A stretch of 64,000 bases of DNA, from positions 16,240,780-16,304,779 of the forward strand of contig NC_080710.1 of assembly GCF_019097595.1 (NCBI RefSeq), written 5' to 3'. The notes below the pieces were generated by a model. The model was given only the letters and a program-made list of their open reading frames with translations, did no database searches and had not been told where the DNA came from. This document shows positions 51,084 through 63,309 of this stretch, piece by piece; position 1 is the stretch's first letter, and each line of letters opens with the position of its first letter. This DNA comes from Hemibagrus wyckioides (lineage: Eukaryota; Chordata; Actinopteri; Siluriformes; Bagridae). The position numbers and the translations under genes are program-made.

Positions 51084-53892
51084 GTGAGTACATTGCTGAA
51101 AAGGATGAAGGGTACCTGTTGGTTCCCAGAGTGGGATATGTAAAACACAGACTGGAGGTTCAGAGCTCTAACATAATTTATTATGGAATTATTTTACATC
51201 ACAGTTTATTAGCTGGCTGCTCTTAAATTAAAATTGAACTGGGTGTAATCCAGTCATCAATTCTGTAAGTACAGTAATGAAAAGCTCCATGACTCTATTA
51301 ACTAGCTAAATATTATTGTACATAATTAAATAATGAGCATAATATTTGGATAAATGTGCATTAAGTACATTTCACCGAGGCATTTCACTTTCTTTTTTTT
51401 CCGGGGAGACAGGTTTCTAGGTTAATGCAGTGGTTCCCAGTCTTGGCCTTGGAGCTCCTCATCTTGCATATTTTGTTGTTTTTACTGCTATAAGTGCTAT
51501 TTATCAGACTAGGCCTTCATGAGGCATTGGGATGTGCTGGAGCAGAAACGAACACTAACATTTTTCAGGACTTGGTTTGGCTAAACAAGAAAGTGTTTAA
51601 ATTAATATTGCATGTACACTCGAGAACTTGAACGTGAGGCTTTTAGTTTCCTGGTCCATTTATATCTTTTACCCCTAAATATAGAGTTCAGACTTATGCA
51701 AAGGGATTACTGGCAGTGTGCATGACTTATGTGTTTAAGTGTTCTATGATGATCAAACTGAAATATTTATAGCACAGCAATATCTGTGATGGACATGGCA
51801 GCTATGGATGATTGAAATGTTCTAAAGTCTGCTAATTTAGATGTTCAGGTTCATGCAGATTTTGTGAGCAAGATGAGCATGTTGGAGCATGCTGAAGAAC
51901 CAATCATCACACATCCCTTTTCTTTTCTTTTCTTTTTCCCTGCCAGATTTAGCACTGCTGTTGCTTTCTTTAAGCTCTTTCAATCCTCATACATAGACGC
52001 ACTTTCTCTCGTCTCCTATTTCCATCTAAGTATAAGGGCATCTCTGTGCATGTCTGCGTTTCCACCGTCCATTAGTGTGTGTCACAAGAAAGAAGACAGA
52101 AGAACAGAGCGGCTGCTGGTGCTGTTTGGATTTGTAGTCTAGTCACAGTTGCGGGCGATTGGCTGGTGGAACAGTTAATCCTCTCTTTGTTTGAGCTGAA
52201 GCTTCACTGCTGGAGCCCTGATTAAACATTCCTTATTGACACTGTCAGTGTGATCAAATACACAGTGTGCTCTGATTGCCATTGGACTCACCGCTCAGAT
52301 TATTTCCGGCCTTGCTTCCTAATTGATGACACTTTGTTCTGCATTTTGTTTCCACAACAGTTGAAACTAAACAGAAGCCTTACAAAGTATCGCTTGGTTC
52401 AGGCTGAGTGTATCTGTATTATATCACACGGCAATGTTCAAATCTGATTGGTCAGATGATGTGGATTATTTTTGTATAACAGTACATATAACATGACTAT
52501 GTTAGGAAACATTTATGTAACATTCACGGAATGAAGTCTCTGTTGTAAGCACTTTGCAAAAGTTCAGATTTTCCCTGCTCGGGACCGTGTTCAAGAAAGA
52601 GAGGAGTTTGCGCTTTCTGGTTGGTCTGTGAAATGACAAACTGCTTTTTGAGAGAGAGGGGAAAAATCAAGGGAGGGTTGAGGAAATGCCTGTTTATAAC
52701 GGCTGTAACATAAGTGAGAATAAGTTGTCTGTGGAAAGTTCCAGAACATTAAATCTAAATGTGTATACTGTTAAAATGCACAGTGATTTGTACACTAATA
52801 AATAAAACGGCGCGATTGTTGGCAAATTGCTGTTATAAGTGGAAAAGCACACTCCTGCAGTTAGATGAAAATAATACACTTCAGTGTGCATAATTTTCAG
52901 ATAACAGCACGGTCTTTTGTGTGTTATTCCTTACTTATCAAACCTCACATGTTAATATTTAGACTGTCTGAGCTGATATGTAGGTTGTAGGTGTTTGTGA
53001 TAGAAATTCTGGAGATTTGGCTCTTTTGTGTTCTGCTGTGTTTGACTTCCTGGTCAGTAGAAATGTTTGTCCTTGAGTCTTGGGGCTAGAAGACTGAGTA
53101 CACTAGGGTCAGTGAGACATTTTAAACCAGTACGTTTTCCTCTGACCATTTAGTCCTTTAGCAGTTTACACAGTTACCTGAAAGAATTTCTTCCATTGCG
53201 TTTTGGAAAGTCTGTATATGTGTCTGTTTAAATAACAATGGAGCAACAGATTCATTTTTGATTGTTTGATCTGTTACGTATCACATCAATTAATCAACTT
53301 GACTAATGTGCTGGTTTCTCTCTTAGTCATGGTTACACATTTAAAAGCAGCCCTGATACAATAAATAATGTCAGTGTGAAGCATTGTGCCACATTTTGTT
53401 TCGGAACAAATGTTCGGCTAAATTATAGTGTAAATAAGGATGAAAGTGTCATTTTTCAGCACTGTAAAAAGCAAATGCATTTGAACTACTAACTACTAAA
53501 GGATTGATCAGCACTATCACTTGCTTTAAATGTGAGTAAGTCTAATGAACAGTAGCTCACAGAGATGAAAATGCGTCTGCCGACAAAATCTCTTGTGGCC
53601 TGTGTGCACTTTGTGCTCGTATGAACATGTGCAACCTCACTGCGTCCGGTAGCGTATCGTATCCTGCCTGCAAATGACACAGCTCATGCTGTTTTACGTT
53701 AGAGTTGATGCGTTTTAAGCAAATACATGGTATAACCGTATTACTAATCTAGTGACATCCTGTGATTTCAGCTCACCCTTCTATAATGGCTGAGTCAGGT
53801 TTATTCAGTCGCTATAAGAATGAAAAGTCGAGAAAGGTAACAGCTCTGTGATCTCGAGTACTGACTAGAAAGCACAGGAAAAGACCTACTTA
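51084..53892 (+). other. SNRK intron 2 (part 1)
   Basis: Start of a 12.1-kb intron (51084-63167) that splits the kinase domain between Val196 and Ile198. AT-rich. The frame at 51864-52142 includes a (TTTTC)n pyrimidine tract at 51917-51940 that ends in an AG, but no partner donor or known protein follows. No gene. Confidence 0.7.
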
Positions 53893-54000
53893 CATTTACG
53901 GCAAATGGCAGAGGCTTTTATCAAAAGCAACATGCAAAAGTGCCTTGGAGTCTCCAACAACAAATTCACTAGGTCATGGACTAAGGACACAGAGTCTGTA
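53893..54000. mobile_element. unclassified teleost interspersed repeat fragment
   Basis: ACATTTACGGCAAATGGCAG, GAGGCTTTTATCAAAAGCAA and ATGCAAAAGTGCCTTGGAG resemble the common fish repeat that carries an ACATTTACGGCATTTAGCAG-type start. Class uncertain. Confidence 0.45.
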
Positions 54001-54877
54001 TGAATGTGGACCAGGGTCAGGATCTGTTGTGCATAAATTATTAGTAGACTACCCAGTATTACTAAATGTTTCCTTTTTTAAAAGAAATGTGCCTTTAATG
54101 ATTCTGATATTTTAGAGGAAACATTTTGCAAACCCTTACAGCCTTATTCTTGCTGACTGTTATAACTAATAGTTAAAAATTAAGATTTTAAGTTTTCACA
54201 TAGTGGGTGATTGATAGACACCAGCCTGTGAGTTTTAGTCCCATTGCCATTTCCGAAAAGGTGTTTTCAATGTTGACTCTTTCTCTTGCCTTTTTATTAT
54301 CCTCCTCTTTACTTTCCAAGTATTGATATAAGAACTGACTCTTAGAAAACCCAACCTTTATAGGATTCTGGGAAACCTTACAGTGGTATTCTTGCTATTC
54401 CAAATAAAAAATTTTTTAGATATTTTATACATGGAGCTCAGTTTAGATGGCAAGTGAATGTTTTTTTCCACTTCTCCATACTGAAGCCTGTGCTTAGATT
54501 TAATTCGAACAAACCCGGTAATGTTCATGAAGCCCAGCTAATTTTATTGACTTGTGTAAAATGATCTATGAAGCTTGTTCCTAAATCCTCATCAATTTGT
54601 CACTTCAGCGCGGCTTTAGGAGAGATTGGGGAATGATGGGTTGATTGATGACATGGTGGTTTGGAATTTACTTTGTTTGCTACTGCTGTTTTCCGAAGTT
54701 CGGATGGCAGTAATACTGAAAGAAACCAACCCGGCTGGTTTAGCCCACATTCATACAGGAAGTGGTTGCTCTGAGTTACCTGGAAATGAGGTTTGAAGCT
54801 TTGAAGTGCTTTTGTACAGCATAGCAAACACGCTACTACCCTGCTTTTATCTAGCATGTTGTTTGATAGTGAAAACA

Positions 54878-54912
<35 letters not shown>

Positions 54913-55816
54913 GAAATCTGTTCGATACTTTTCCAAATTCCTCATGTATAGATTTTCACAGTTTATTTTAATGATGTGGCTGTTTGTTTTGCTCTTTATT
55001 CTACAATAAATGTTCACATAATTTATGCCTAAAAGTGCTTTCCTACCAGACAGTGCAGATACACACAATCTCATATTTTGTCCTCGTCTCTATTGCCAGC
55101 TGAGCCGTACTGTACCCAGCGTGCTGAGATGAATTATCCGGCTTGTCCGTGTATCATGAGTGTCTATACAGAATGTGTGGGTTAAGCTATAAATAGCGCA
55201 GACAACCGATCGCTCGGACATAACTGTCCTGATCATGTCTCTGGATGGAGTCACTTTTCTACTGGACAGGGGCTAAACATTCAGTAGTGATGTTTTCTGC
55301 TCAACTAACTTTGTTTTATTTTTAAAGTGGCCTTTTCCTGGCATCATTACACTTTCATGTGTATTAATGTTTTGGATATTTTATTTATCCAGAGTATTTT
55401 TTTTTTTTTTACTGTTGCTGATATTTCGCTTGAATTTACACTTTCTATCTTATCTGTGTAAAAGCCTGCTGTTTTTCAGGTTTGGACAAATCTCAGATTT
55501 CTCTGAAATCCAATAACATATAAAGACCATCCATGTTGAGGCTCAGGTGTGTTTGAGTGGAATAAACAACAAAATATAAGCTGGACGGACTCAGAGTTCT
55601 TGGAAATTGTGCTGACAGTGTGAAAAGACTAAAGGCACTATTTTAGTATGTGTCTGTCTGCATGTTCTGCAAGATGCATGCCATGAAAATGATTTTTCTA
55701 TAGTGGATAACAATGACAACACTTTTTGTTCTCTATTATGCCATTATGTCAAGTCAATGTAGAATGCAGATATATATATGTATATGTGTGTGTATTTATA
55801 TATGTATATATATATG
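54001..55816 (+). other. SNRK intron 2 (part 2)
   Basis: No gene. A pure T-run of about 29 bases lies at 54881-54909. The rest is AT-rich intron. Confidence 0.7.
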
Positions 55817-55978
<162 letters not shown>

Positions 55979-57388
55979 TTCTTGTTCATTAGGAAAAACA
56001 ACCAGTGATAAATCATGCAAGCATACAAAAGACCAGGGCTGGGAAGCAGAGATCTAACTGAGCTTTTCTCTGCTTATTCAGCCATATGAAGTCATTTAGA
56101 CATTAATATTAGTCTTGCAGCGTTTTAATGGGACCACACAGTAGCCTACATCTGTTTGGCTGAGGGTTGGGGGGTGTGTGTGTATGAGAGTAAGTAAGAA
56201 AGAGAGAGATCAGCTGTCCTCCAGGCATTTAGTGGTTACATGATAGCTCAGGTTCCCGCTGTGGCAGTTCTCTCAAGTGCTATAAATTAACAGCATATGT
56301 GTTTAGTACAGGTCTTTCCCAACACAGTAACCGGACTATACTTCTGTCAGTATGCAGATTTATAGTATAGTATGTATGTTTCTGATTTACTGAGTGTTAA
56401 TTAGCTTGAGCATACAGTTTTAAGATACTTTTGAGAAATGTGTTCACTTAAGACATGGCTTAGCGATACCAAAAAACCATCAGTTCTGCATCTGTTCAAG
56501 TGCAGTGCAGGTATACACGTGTTATCCTTAGGCCAGCGGTAGCGTATATGACTCACGTTTGATACTATGACTTGCAGGTGACGTTTGAACAATTCAAGCA
56601 CGGCAGTGAATTACTTTCTGTAATTATTCCATTCAGTGACATTTAAAATGAGGTCAGCTCACCATCCACTGCACTGCACAGCTCACTCTGGCTTCCTCCA
56701 AAGCATCTACCTCACACATTTGCCTTGTTTTCAAATATTACTGATTCTCATGGTTTTGGAGTAGAGGCAAAGGTTCACATGCTCAGAGTTTTCTGAACAT
56801 CTTCATGGGGTTTTAGCTGTATATTCTTTCCCACGTAGCTGAAATAATGCGAATGACTGTGCAGCAGCTAGCTCTGTACGATTACAAGAGGATCCCAATA
56901 AAATCACAACTGAATAACCAGCCGATGTGTTGGTTGATGTGACCTGTAATTAAAGAAAATGACTTCATTCTGTGTACAACATCAGGAAGTGCAAAATGGG
57001 CTCTTGTGGAAAATGGTTTCACAGAAACAAAAACATTGTATAAATAAGTGAGCTTGAGGTAATATATTTTTTTTGATGTCGATTAGCATGTCATTCACAT
57101 TTCACCAACACCACTAGTACCACTGGAGCTACTCTGTGAGGTTTGTGTTATTACACCCCATCCTATTATTGGTGGCTTTTAGACAAGCATTCAGATCACT
57201 GCTGGGACTTTGTTGTTGACCGTAATTGCTATAAAAGTTAAGATCTCAACTTGCAGCCAAAGAAACACAAAGGGAATTGTTATTGTCTTTTGTGATTATA
57301 AAGGTTAGTCCTGATGCAGACCAAGTGAAATATTTCAGTGGAGTAACTAACCACTTGAAAATTACAGCTGCAGAGTGATCGATGAACA
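55979..57388 (+). other. SNRK intron 2 (part 3)
   Basis: Intronic DNA, no gene or clear repeat. Confidence 0.65.
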
Positions 57389-57799
57389 CGATGGCCGAAA
57401 GCATGTGGACAGCACACCCATGTGTGGGCCTTCCCAAACTGTTGTGAGCACACAGTTGTGTAGGATGAATTTAAGCATTAAGATTTCCCTTCACTGGAAC
57501 TAAAGCGACATTGAAGCAAGGTCCTGTATTCCCAGAGCACTGACCATGACCCCATTGAACACCTTTGGGTTGAACTTGAATACAGACTGCTTCCTCACTT
57601 GACATCAGTACACAGGAAAGTAAAAATCGTGCTCTTGAAGCAGAATGGGTAAATCTTCACAGCCATCCTCCAAAATCTAGTCTCAGAAATCCTTCCTAAT
57701 AGAATAGAGGTTGTTAACGGCAACAAAGTGGGACCAGCTCCATGTTAGTGTCCACATATGGGTGAGATGGTGAGGTGTCCACACACTTGTCTTTATAGT
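57389..57799 (+). mobile_element. non-autonomous Tc1-like element
   Basis: Left end GATGGCCGAAAGCATGTGGA; right end in reverse complement CACTATAAAGACAAGTGTGT, then GGACACC. Inside on the plus strand are transposase-derived pieces: GAGCACTGACCATGACCCC, TTGAACACCTTTGGGTTGAA and CCTCCAAAATCTAGTCTCAG. The earlier part (GCATTAAGATTTCCCTTCAC) is in the opposite sense relative to the consensus order, as in the 27.1-kb copy. Confidence 0.65.
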
Positions 57800-58844
57800 G
57801 TGTATATAAAAACTACCCATAGTCTAGTGGGTCCAGTTTTCTAAATATGAACCACTGCTGATTCTGTAGCAGATCCTCTTTTACAGGATTTATTTAAATT
57901 ATTCTGCTGCTGTCAGCTCTGTTGAAAATGTTTCACAGACTTTCATAGACGTAGCCTCTCTTGTCTACTTAGTGAAATGACAAAGTGCAGCGTGGTTAAA
58001 AAAAAAAAAAAATCTGAGTTTGTTCTCCACTTCAAGGTGTTTTTTTCCTCATTTGTTCATATAAGTCCATGACATTAGTCAGAAGTGCTAAAGTGAAGCA
58101 GCTGGAAACAAAACATCAAGTGGTTGTGTTATTTATAGCCAGCAGCTAATAACCAATGGTTAAGGTGCCCGTTATTGCCCTTATTGCCTTTATTTGCTTA
58201 TTTGAAACATAGTAAGCAAGGGTCATAAAAATTGTGGTAGCACTCTGCTGATACGGTGTGTATAGAGGCTTTACTGTTATAATAAATGCTGTATTTCTAA
58301 ATGGAGAAACCGGTGGAACTCTGCTAGCCTCTGATTGCGAGACCTTATATGCATGTTGTGTCTTTGCCGTTGTCAGTGAGCTTATCTGACATTGGTTAGA
58401 GCAGTGGTGGAGTGATGCATTGCACTAGGAGCACAGTCGCGCAAATGGCCAAGTGTCAGATTCCCGAATCACTCATTAAACTACCGCCGAGGTGCATATG
58501 TTTGCATGCATGCTTTTACGCGAGTCTTGCTGCTTTGTGCTGCTCTGACACCACAGGAAAGCTTTTAAGGATGGCGCTACCCCCCTCATCTCCTTTCCGC
58601 CTCCTTTCCCCATCTCTTCACCCCTTTGTTTCCAACAGATTGTTTTCTCTCTGAGAGCTGGCACCTCCCCGCTGAAGCTTGGGGAAAACAGGGAAAGGAA
58701 GAAGAATAGCAGGAATGACTTCTGGAGAGGCAGGAAAATGGGGGGACGTGTTAGAGCTATGTTTAGAGCAGCGTCTTCCTGATCTTACCCGTGCCAGCCA
58801 GACACAGTGCCGTTTGCCCACAGGGTAATTAATCCAGCCTGCTG
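57800..58844 (+). other. SNRK intron 2 (part 4), GC-richer block
   Basis: From about 58400 to 58860 the intron is less AT-rich and free of recognised repeats, ending in an RFX-type palindrome. It could hold an intronic enhancer. No exon supported: a frame at 58412-58654 is unsupported. Confidence 0.5.
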
Positions 58845-58858
58845 GTTGCTATAGCAAC
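58845..58858. promoter_or_regulatory. perfect X-box palindrome (RFX-type site)
   Basis: GTTGCTATAGCAAC is a perfect 14-bp palindrome fitting the RFX X-box pattern GTNRCC/T-RGYAAC. It lies in the GC-richer block of SNRK intron 2, just before a (GA)n run at 58870-58898. Binding is inferred. Confidence 0.5.
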
Positions 58859-58866
58859 ACCTTGTG

Positions 58867-58869
<3 letters not shown>

Positions 58870-58898
<29 letters not shown>
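58870..58898. repeat. (GA)n microsatellite
   Basis: About fourteen GA units in SNRK intron 2. Confidence 0.9.
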
Positions 58899-58902
<4 letters not shown>

Positions 58903-60734
58903 TGTATACAAGAGGTGAAGGAGCAAGAGGGCATATGGGTATCCAGGAAGTTGCTTGCTCTGTTTCACTCACCTTGGCATCCTGTCTGCACAAGTGAATG
59001 TTGAATGTTAGCGTTTCCTCTTTATTTATCTACACATGCAGGTGCTTTGCTTTGTCGTCATTAAGGTTTTGTGTGAAGAGTTTTACAGATTGTGGCATTT
59101 CACCATAGGGGAGTACCCATCATTTCCCATACTGTGCTTTAGATGATGCAACCAAGTAAGACAAAAACAACATGGAGCAGTTCATTGGTTTTGTTATTAT
59201 TTTGCACACAGCATGAAAGCATTTTGTAAGGCTATACAGATCCACAATAACGTTTAATAATTAGCATATACAACTCCTTAAACCCTTCATTTATAAAAGT
59301 TTTGCCTCACAAACAACTTGGTTCTTTAATCTGAGAAATGTACATGCTCAAAAGTTGAGGTCCAGCACTGGACCATCCTAATGAACTACTTCAGAGCTTG
59401 CTTTTCACGGTGAGAAGGTGCTTGAGCTCTTTTCTGAAAGTGACAGCAGTGACTGTTACTGAGCTGCGAGGACTGTTTTTGGCATCTGCAGCTGTAACTG
59501 ACTGGCCTAAACCCCCCACAATAAGGAAGTATATTCAATCCTGCCTAAAAGAACAGTGCTCTAGATAGACTTACAGGTACTTATAACCCTGGCAACCCTG
59601 TATCATATCTGCAGCTCTGAATTTTTCAGTTAGCACGCTGATTTTATTAACCTGGATTTGATCCACCAGGGAAGACAGCCCTGAGTAATAGTGCCATGTT
59701 TGTCAGTATTCATCTTGACCAGAATGGCCCTCAGGGTCCTGGAAAATACACACAGTGTAAAGTAATCCTATTGTACTACATTGTTTAGGTGTGAAGTTAT
59801 TGTGTGGCTTCCCGTTGATGGCCGGTGTGTGGCGTCTCTAGTTTCTGCTTGGCCAGTGTGTGGATTAATAACCACCTTCAGATTCCTCCACAATGATGGA
59901 GTGATTTAGCAGCAAGCCAGGGCCTGCCTTCACTTTCTGCTGCAGTCATTCAAAATTAAACAAGTATGAGGCTGTCGGCCCTGGGGATGCCCCTCCCCGC
60001 TCTCTCTACACACGCTCCCAGAAGTTTCAGGGCTCAGTACATGGCCTGTGAAACCTGTAGTGAGATTTGAAGGTGTTTGTTTTCTGATTTGTTTCTGAAC
60101 TGCAGTTTCATATTTCCTGACTTGCAGCTCAGGTGATTGGGATGTGGTGTGCTTGGTTAAGTCATATGATGGTGAATTTTCTGCAAGTGTGTTAATATTT
60201 AGCAGCACTGCAGCCTCAGCACAGATAAGTGTACAGCTACCTGCAGATTTCTCTCTGACTAAGCTGCCGAAGTTGTCTAAGCAGATACCTAGGATTACGT
60301 CCTAGGGATTTTTTTAAAAAATAAATAAATAGATAAATTGTAGTCTGTGGTGAGCTAAATGCAATTAAATGTAAAAATGAAAGCAAGGCCAGATCAATCA
60401 ACACAGTTTTTGTTTCAATTCAGTATGGCCTTGAGCCTATAATCCATGTCACATCACACTCCTTTAAAAGCGAATCCAGCAAATGAAAATATAACAAAAC
60501 GTGAGCTTATGCTGTATTATGTCTTATTCCGACCTTTACTGAAATACAAAAGTGATGGATATATTTGTTCCATTCACACAGTGTCATAATATATATTTTT
60601 GGTCTATCTGGCACAAACATGCTCATTTACTTGAAATCAGTGAAGGATCATGAAAAATCAGCAGTAGTAAATGTCACAGTTTCAGAAAACAGGGAATGAT
60701 GGGAGGTTTGAGGGGAAACCAGAATGCTTTTAGT
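58899..60734 (+). other. SNRK intron 2 (part 5)
   Basis: No gene or well-preserved repeat recognised; the short minus-strand frame at 59930-60208 lacks support. Confidence 0.65.
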
Positions 60735-60965
60735 TTCAAGTGAGAAGTAGTGCACTCACTCCGAAAGTTTACTGCAGCCACATTCTACATCATCCACTTT
60801 CTATATGTACTAGTAGCTACGCAAACTCCAGTAAACAAGCAAGTCTAATCAATACTCATTTAAAAGGTTGCATTCAGCTTAATTGAACGCTGATGTGTGA
60901 AGTGAGTGATGTCTGACGAGCTTGTCCAAGGTCAAACACAATAGTGATGTAGTTATTGTAGTTAC
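60735..60965. repeat. unclassified repeated segment, copy 1
   Basis: Shares with 63625-63870, in the same order and orientation: AGTGCAC, CGAAAGTTTAC, AGTAGCTAC, CCAGTAAAC, CAGCTTAATTGAA, TGAGCTTGTCCAAGG-like and GGTCAAACAC. The best block is AGCTTGTCCAAGGTCAAACA, identical in both. No terminal repeats or poly-A tail were identified. Confidence 0.75.
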
Positions 60966-61051
60966 TGAAGCAGTTATTTATTATCTTTCCTCAAAACAAA
61001 TCAAAACACAAAAAAAACACCGCATGGTTTCTTTCGGCAAATCACATTAGG

Positions 61052-61465
61052 GCTATGTCTACACTAATCCGGATAAATTTGAAAATGGCATTTTCAAAAA
61101 TGCTCCACGTCCATTATCGTTTTCAGTCGTTTCCCAAAAGTTGGTCATCCACACTGAAACGTCTGAAAACACTCAGGTCCCTATACTGAGCATGAGTCGT
61201 GAGATGCTTCCACCTGCGTCATTTCCACCTGCCGTTTATTTACTTTCCAGCTCTTTTGAAACCAACATGTCGAGGAAAAGCCCCGAGTTCTTTAAATAGA
61301 CCGACAGTGAAGTTGAGTTGCTGCTGGGAGTAACACAGGAGTATAAAGTTGCAAAAGCGAGCGAGAATGTAGACTTCATCTTAGCTGAATTGGTCAGATG
61401 ACTAAAAATGCGAATGCAAATTTATCCACTTTAGAGAGCATTTTTCGAAAAGATACGTTTTCATT
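61052..61465 (+). mobile_element. DNA-transposon-like repeat with decayed small ORF
   Basis: Begins GGGCTATGTCTACACTAATC, a start seen in fish DNA repeats, and is rich in runs that alternate between TTTTCA and TGAAAA. From ATG 61269 a plus-strand frame encodes Met-Ser-Arg-Lys-Ser-Pro-Glu-Phe-Phe-Lys, a TAG, then Glu-Val-Glu-Leu-Leu-Leu-Gly-Val. It resembles a Trp-headed DNA-binding domain found in fish repeat proteins, with Trp mutated to stop. Class uncertain. Confidence 0.45.
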
Positions 61466-61963
61466 AGAAAGAAATAGAAATACACTTTGTCACATATACA
61501 TTACAGCACAGTGAAATTCTTTCTTCGCATATCCCATCCTTAGAGGTTGTAAGGGTCAGGGTCAGCCATGATACAGAAATTAAGACCTGCTTATTTTGTA
61601 TGCAAAGTAATTTGGAGCAGTGTAATGGTCACATCCCAGTATAGCTTCGTGCAACAATGATATAACGCAGAGCGTCTTCCTGTGATGACGTCAAGGTGTT
61701 TTCTCCATCAGGCAGCAAATGTAATTTAGCCCATAAGGTTTGGAAACATGTGTTTTGAAAGTCTTGCATTAGGCAACTAAAAGTAGAAAAGTGTGTAAAC
61801 ACTTTTTTTTTTCTCTTCATTTTTTTAGGCACCAGAATAGGCAAACATTACAAAAAAAAAGTAAAATCAGTCATATCAGAAATAAGTCAAGCTTAATGTT
61901 CTCATGATAAAAGAAAAGTTTTAAAGGCACCGATACTGAATCACAAAAGGGTATAGTCTAAAT

Positions 61964-62112
61964 CCGGGTTCCTCAAATCTTGCCCTAGATGGTCAATCCA
62001 CTGCAGAGTTTAGCTCCAACCCTGATCAAACTCCTCTAGATGTGTTTGATTAAAAGTTAGAGCTAAACTCTGCAGGAAAATGGACCTCATGGGCCAGATT
62101 TGAGGATCCCTG
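61964..62112. mobile_element. hAT-type MITE with 8-bp target duplication
   Basis: The ends form long inverted repeats: left GGTTCCTCAAATCTTGCCC and right, in reverse complement, GGATCCTCAAATCTGGCCC. The match extends to GCAGAGTTTAGCTC in both arms, about 50 bp with mismatches. The right tip is CCCTG, as in hAT elements; the left tip is CCGGG, one change from CAGGG. The 8-bp direct repeat GTCTAAAT flanks it (61956-61963 and 62113-62120). No coding capacity; length 149 bp. Confidence 0.85.
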
Positions 62113-62120
62113 GTCTAAAT

Positions 62121-62939
62121 GGTTAACAAAAAGCTTAAGCCTAAAAAAAGCATAATTAATCCATTTTTTTTTTTTTCATTTAAAAGAAAAATAGAATCCG
62201 TATCAAACTGAATTATGTTGTGTGAGGGGATCCAGTTGTTCTGCATGTACACTGTTCTGTTGGAAACAGCATGCTAAGGTAGCTTTTCCCTGTGTGTTAT
62301 TCGTCCTGGACTCATATGGGAACCTGCAGCTTGGAGTGCCTTTTTTTTTTTTTGGTCATCACGCTTAAAAAAACCCAGAGAGAGCGCTGCAACTGACAGA
62401 CTGTACCACTGTTTCCATTAATAGCCAAATGTAGCTCTAGTGCAGACATAGCAGAGGAGATCTATGAGTTTCTATGTGAGAAGAAGAGTATATGTAGGTG
62501 TCATTCTGCTCTTAACTGTGCACTTCTTCTGCTTATTTAGCCAACTTAATCATGTCTCATATATCTGAGTTTTATTCATTCAGCATTTAACCTTCAATAT
62601 GAAATGTGACATTTTTTCATGGCTTGCTTCGCCAGCATTTAGGTTCCTTCTCCTAAAATTAAGTCCAGCGTGAAGAACGACTGTGTAATCCTCTGAGGAT
62701 GAAGATTTAATGGAAATTTTGCTCAAATCTTCTTTGCTCCTGTAATTACAGCAGAATTCATTTTAAGCCTTGCACTTTCTTGATTTTGTTATTATTAAAA
62801 GAACTGTTTGTGTATTTATTTATTTTTTTTTATAATTCATGGCCTTTTCTTGTACTCCTATCATACTTGTACTTCAGAACCACTAAAGCAGGTCAGTTAG
62901 GACCTCGGGTCACATGAAGGTCTCTGTGTGTGTCACAGT

Positions 62940-62981
<42 letters not shown>

Positions 62982-63167
62982 AGCCCCTGAGAGAGCAGTT
63001 TTATGCACACACCTTAGTTGTTATCAATTTCAGGAAACATGCTTGTTGACAGGCTTTCTCTTCTTTAATTGATTTTGATAAATGAAGCCCACATGAAGAA
63101 GAAAGACATTTCCCATTGTGTATTTATTTTTATTTATATATGTATTTCTATCTGTTTGTTTCTCTAG
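62121..63167 (+). other. SNRK intron 2 (last part)
   Basis: Contains T-runs near 62165-62178 and 62340-62354 and a (CA)n microsatellite at 62942-62979. It ends in the acceptor TTTGTTTCTCTAG at 63167. Confidence 0.75.
62942..62979. repeat. (AC)n microsatellite
   Basis: Nineteen AC units, about 190 bases before the SNRK acceptor at 63167. Confidence 0.9.
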
Positions 63168-63309
63168 ATATCTGGAGTCTAGGAGTGATACTCTTCATGC
63201 TGGTTTGTGGACAGCCTCCTTTCCAGGAAGCCAACGACAGTGAAACCCTCACCATGATCATGGACTGTAAATACACCGTACCTACCCATGTCTCCAATGC
63301 CTGCAAAGA
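63168..63309 (+). CDS. snrk: SNRK coding exon 2
   Basis: 142 bases. The first two bases complete Asp197 (G/AT), then [11 protein letters not shown], the conserved helix F region of protein kinases. [10 protein letters not shown] follows and the exon runs to Cys-Lys. It ends after two bases of the next codon (GA/GTAAGG at 63309/63310), probably Asp or Glu. It continues the kinase domain to about residue 244. The remaining kinase lobe, the UBA-like region and the long C-terminus are beyond the window. Confidence 0.96.

Noticed and set aside
51864..52142. Extra SNRK exon behind the TTTTC-rich acceptor-like tract
   Set aside because: The known kinase sequence joins directly from 51083 to 63168 in frame, leaving no residues to account for.
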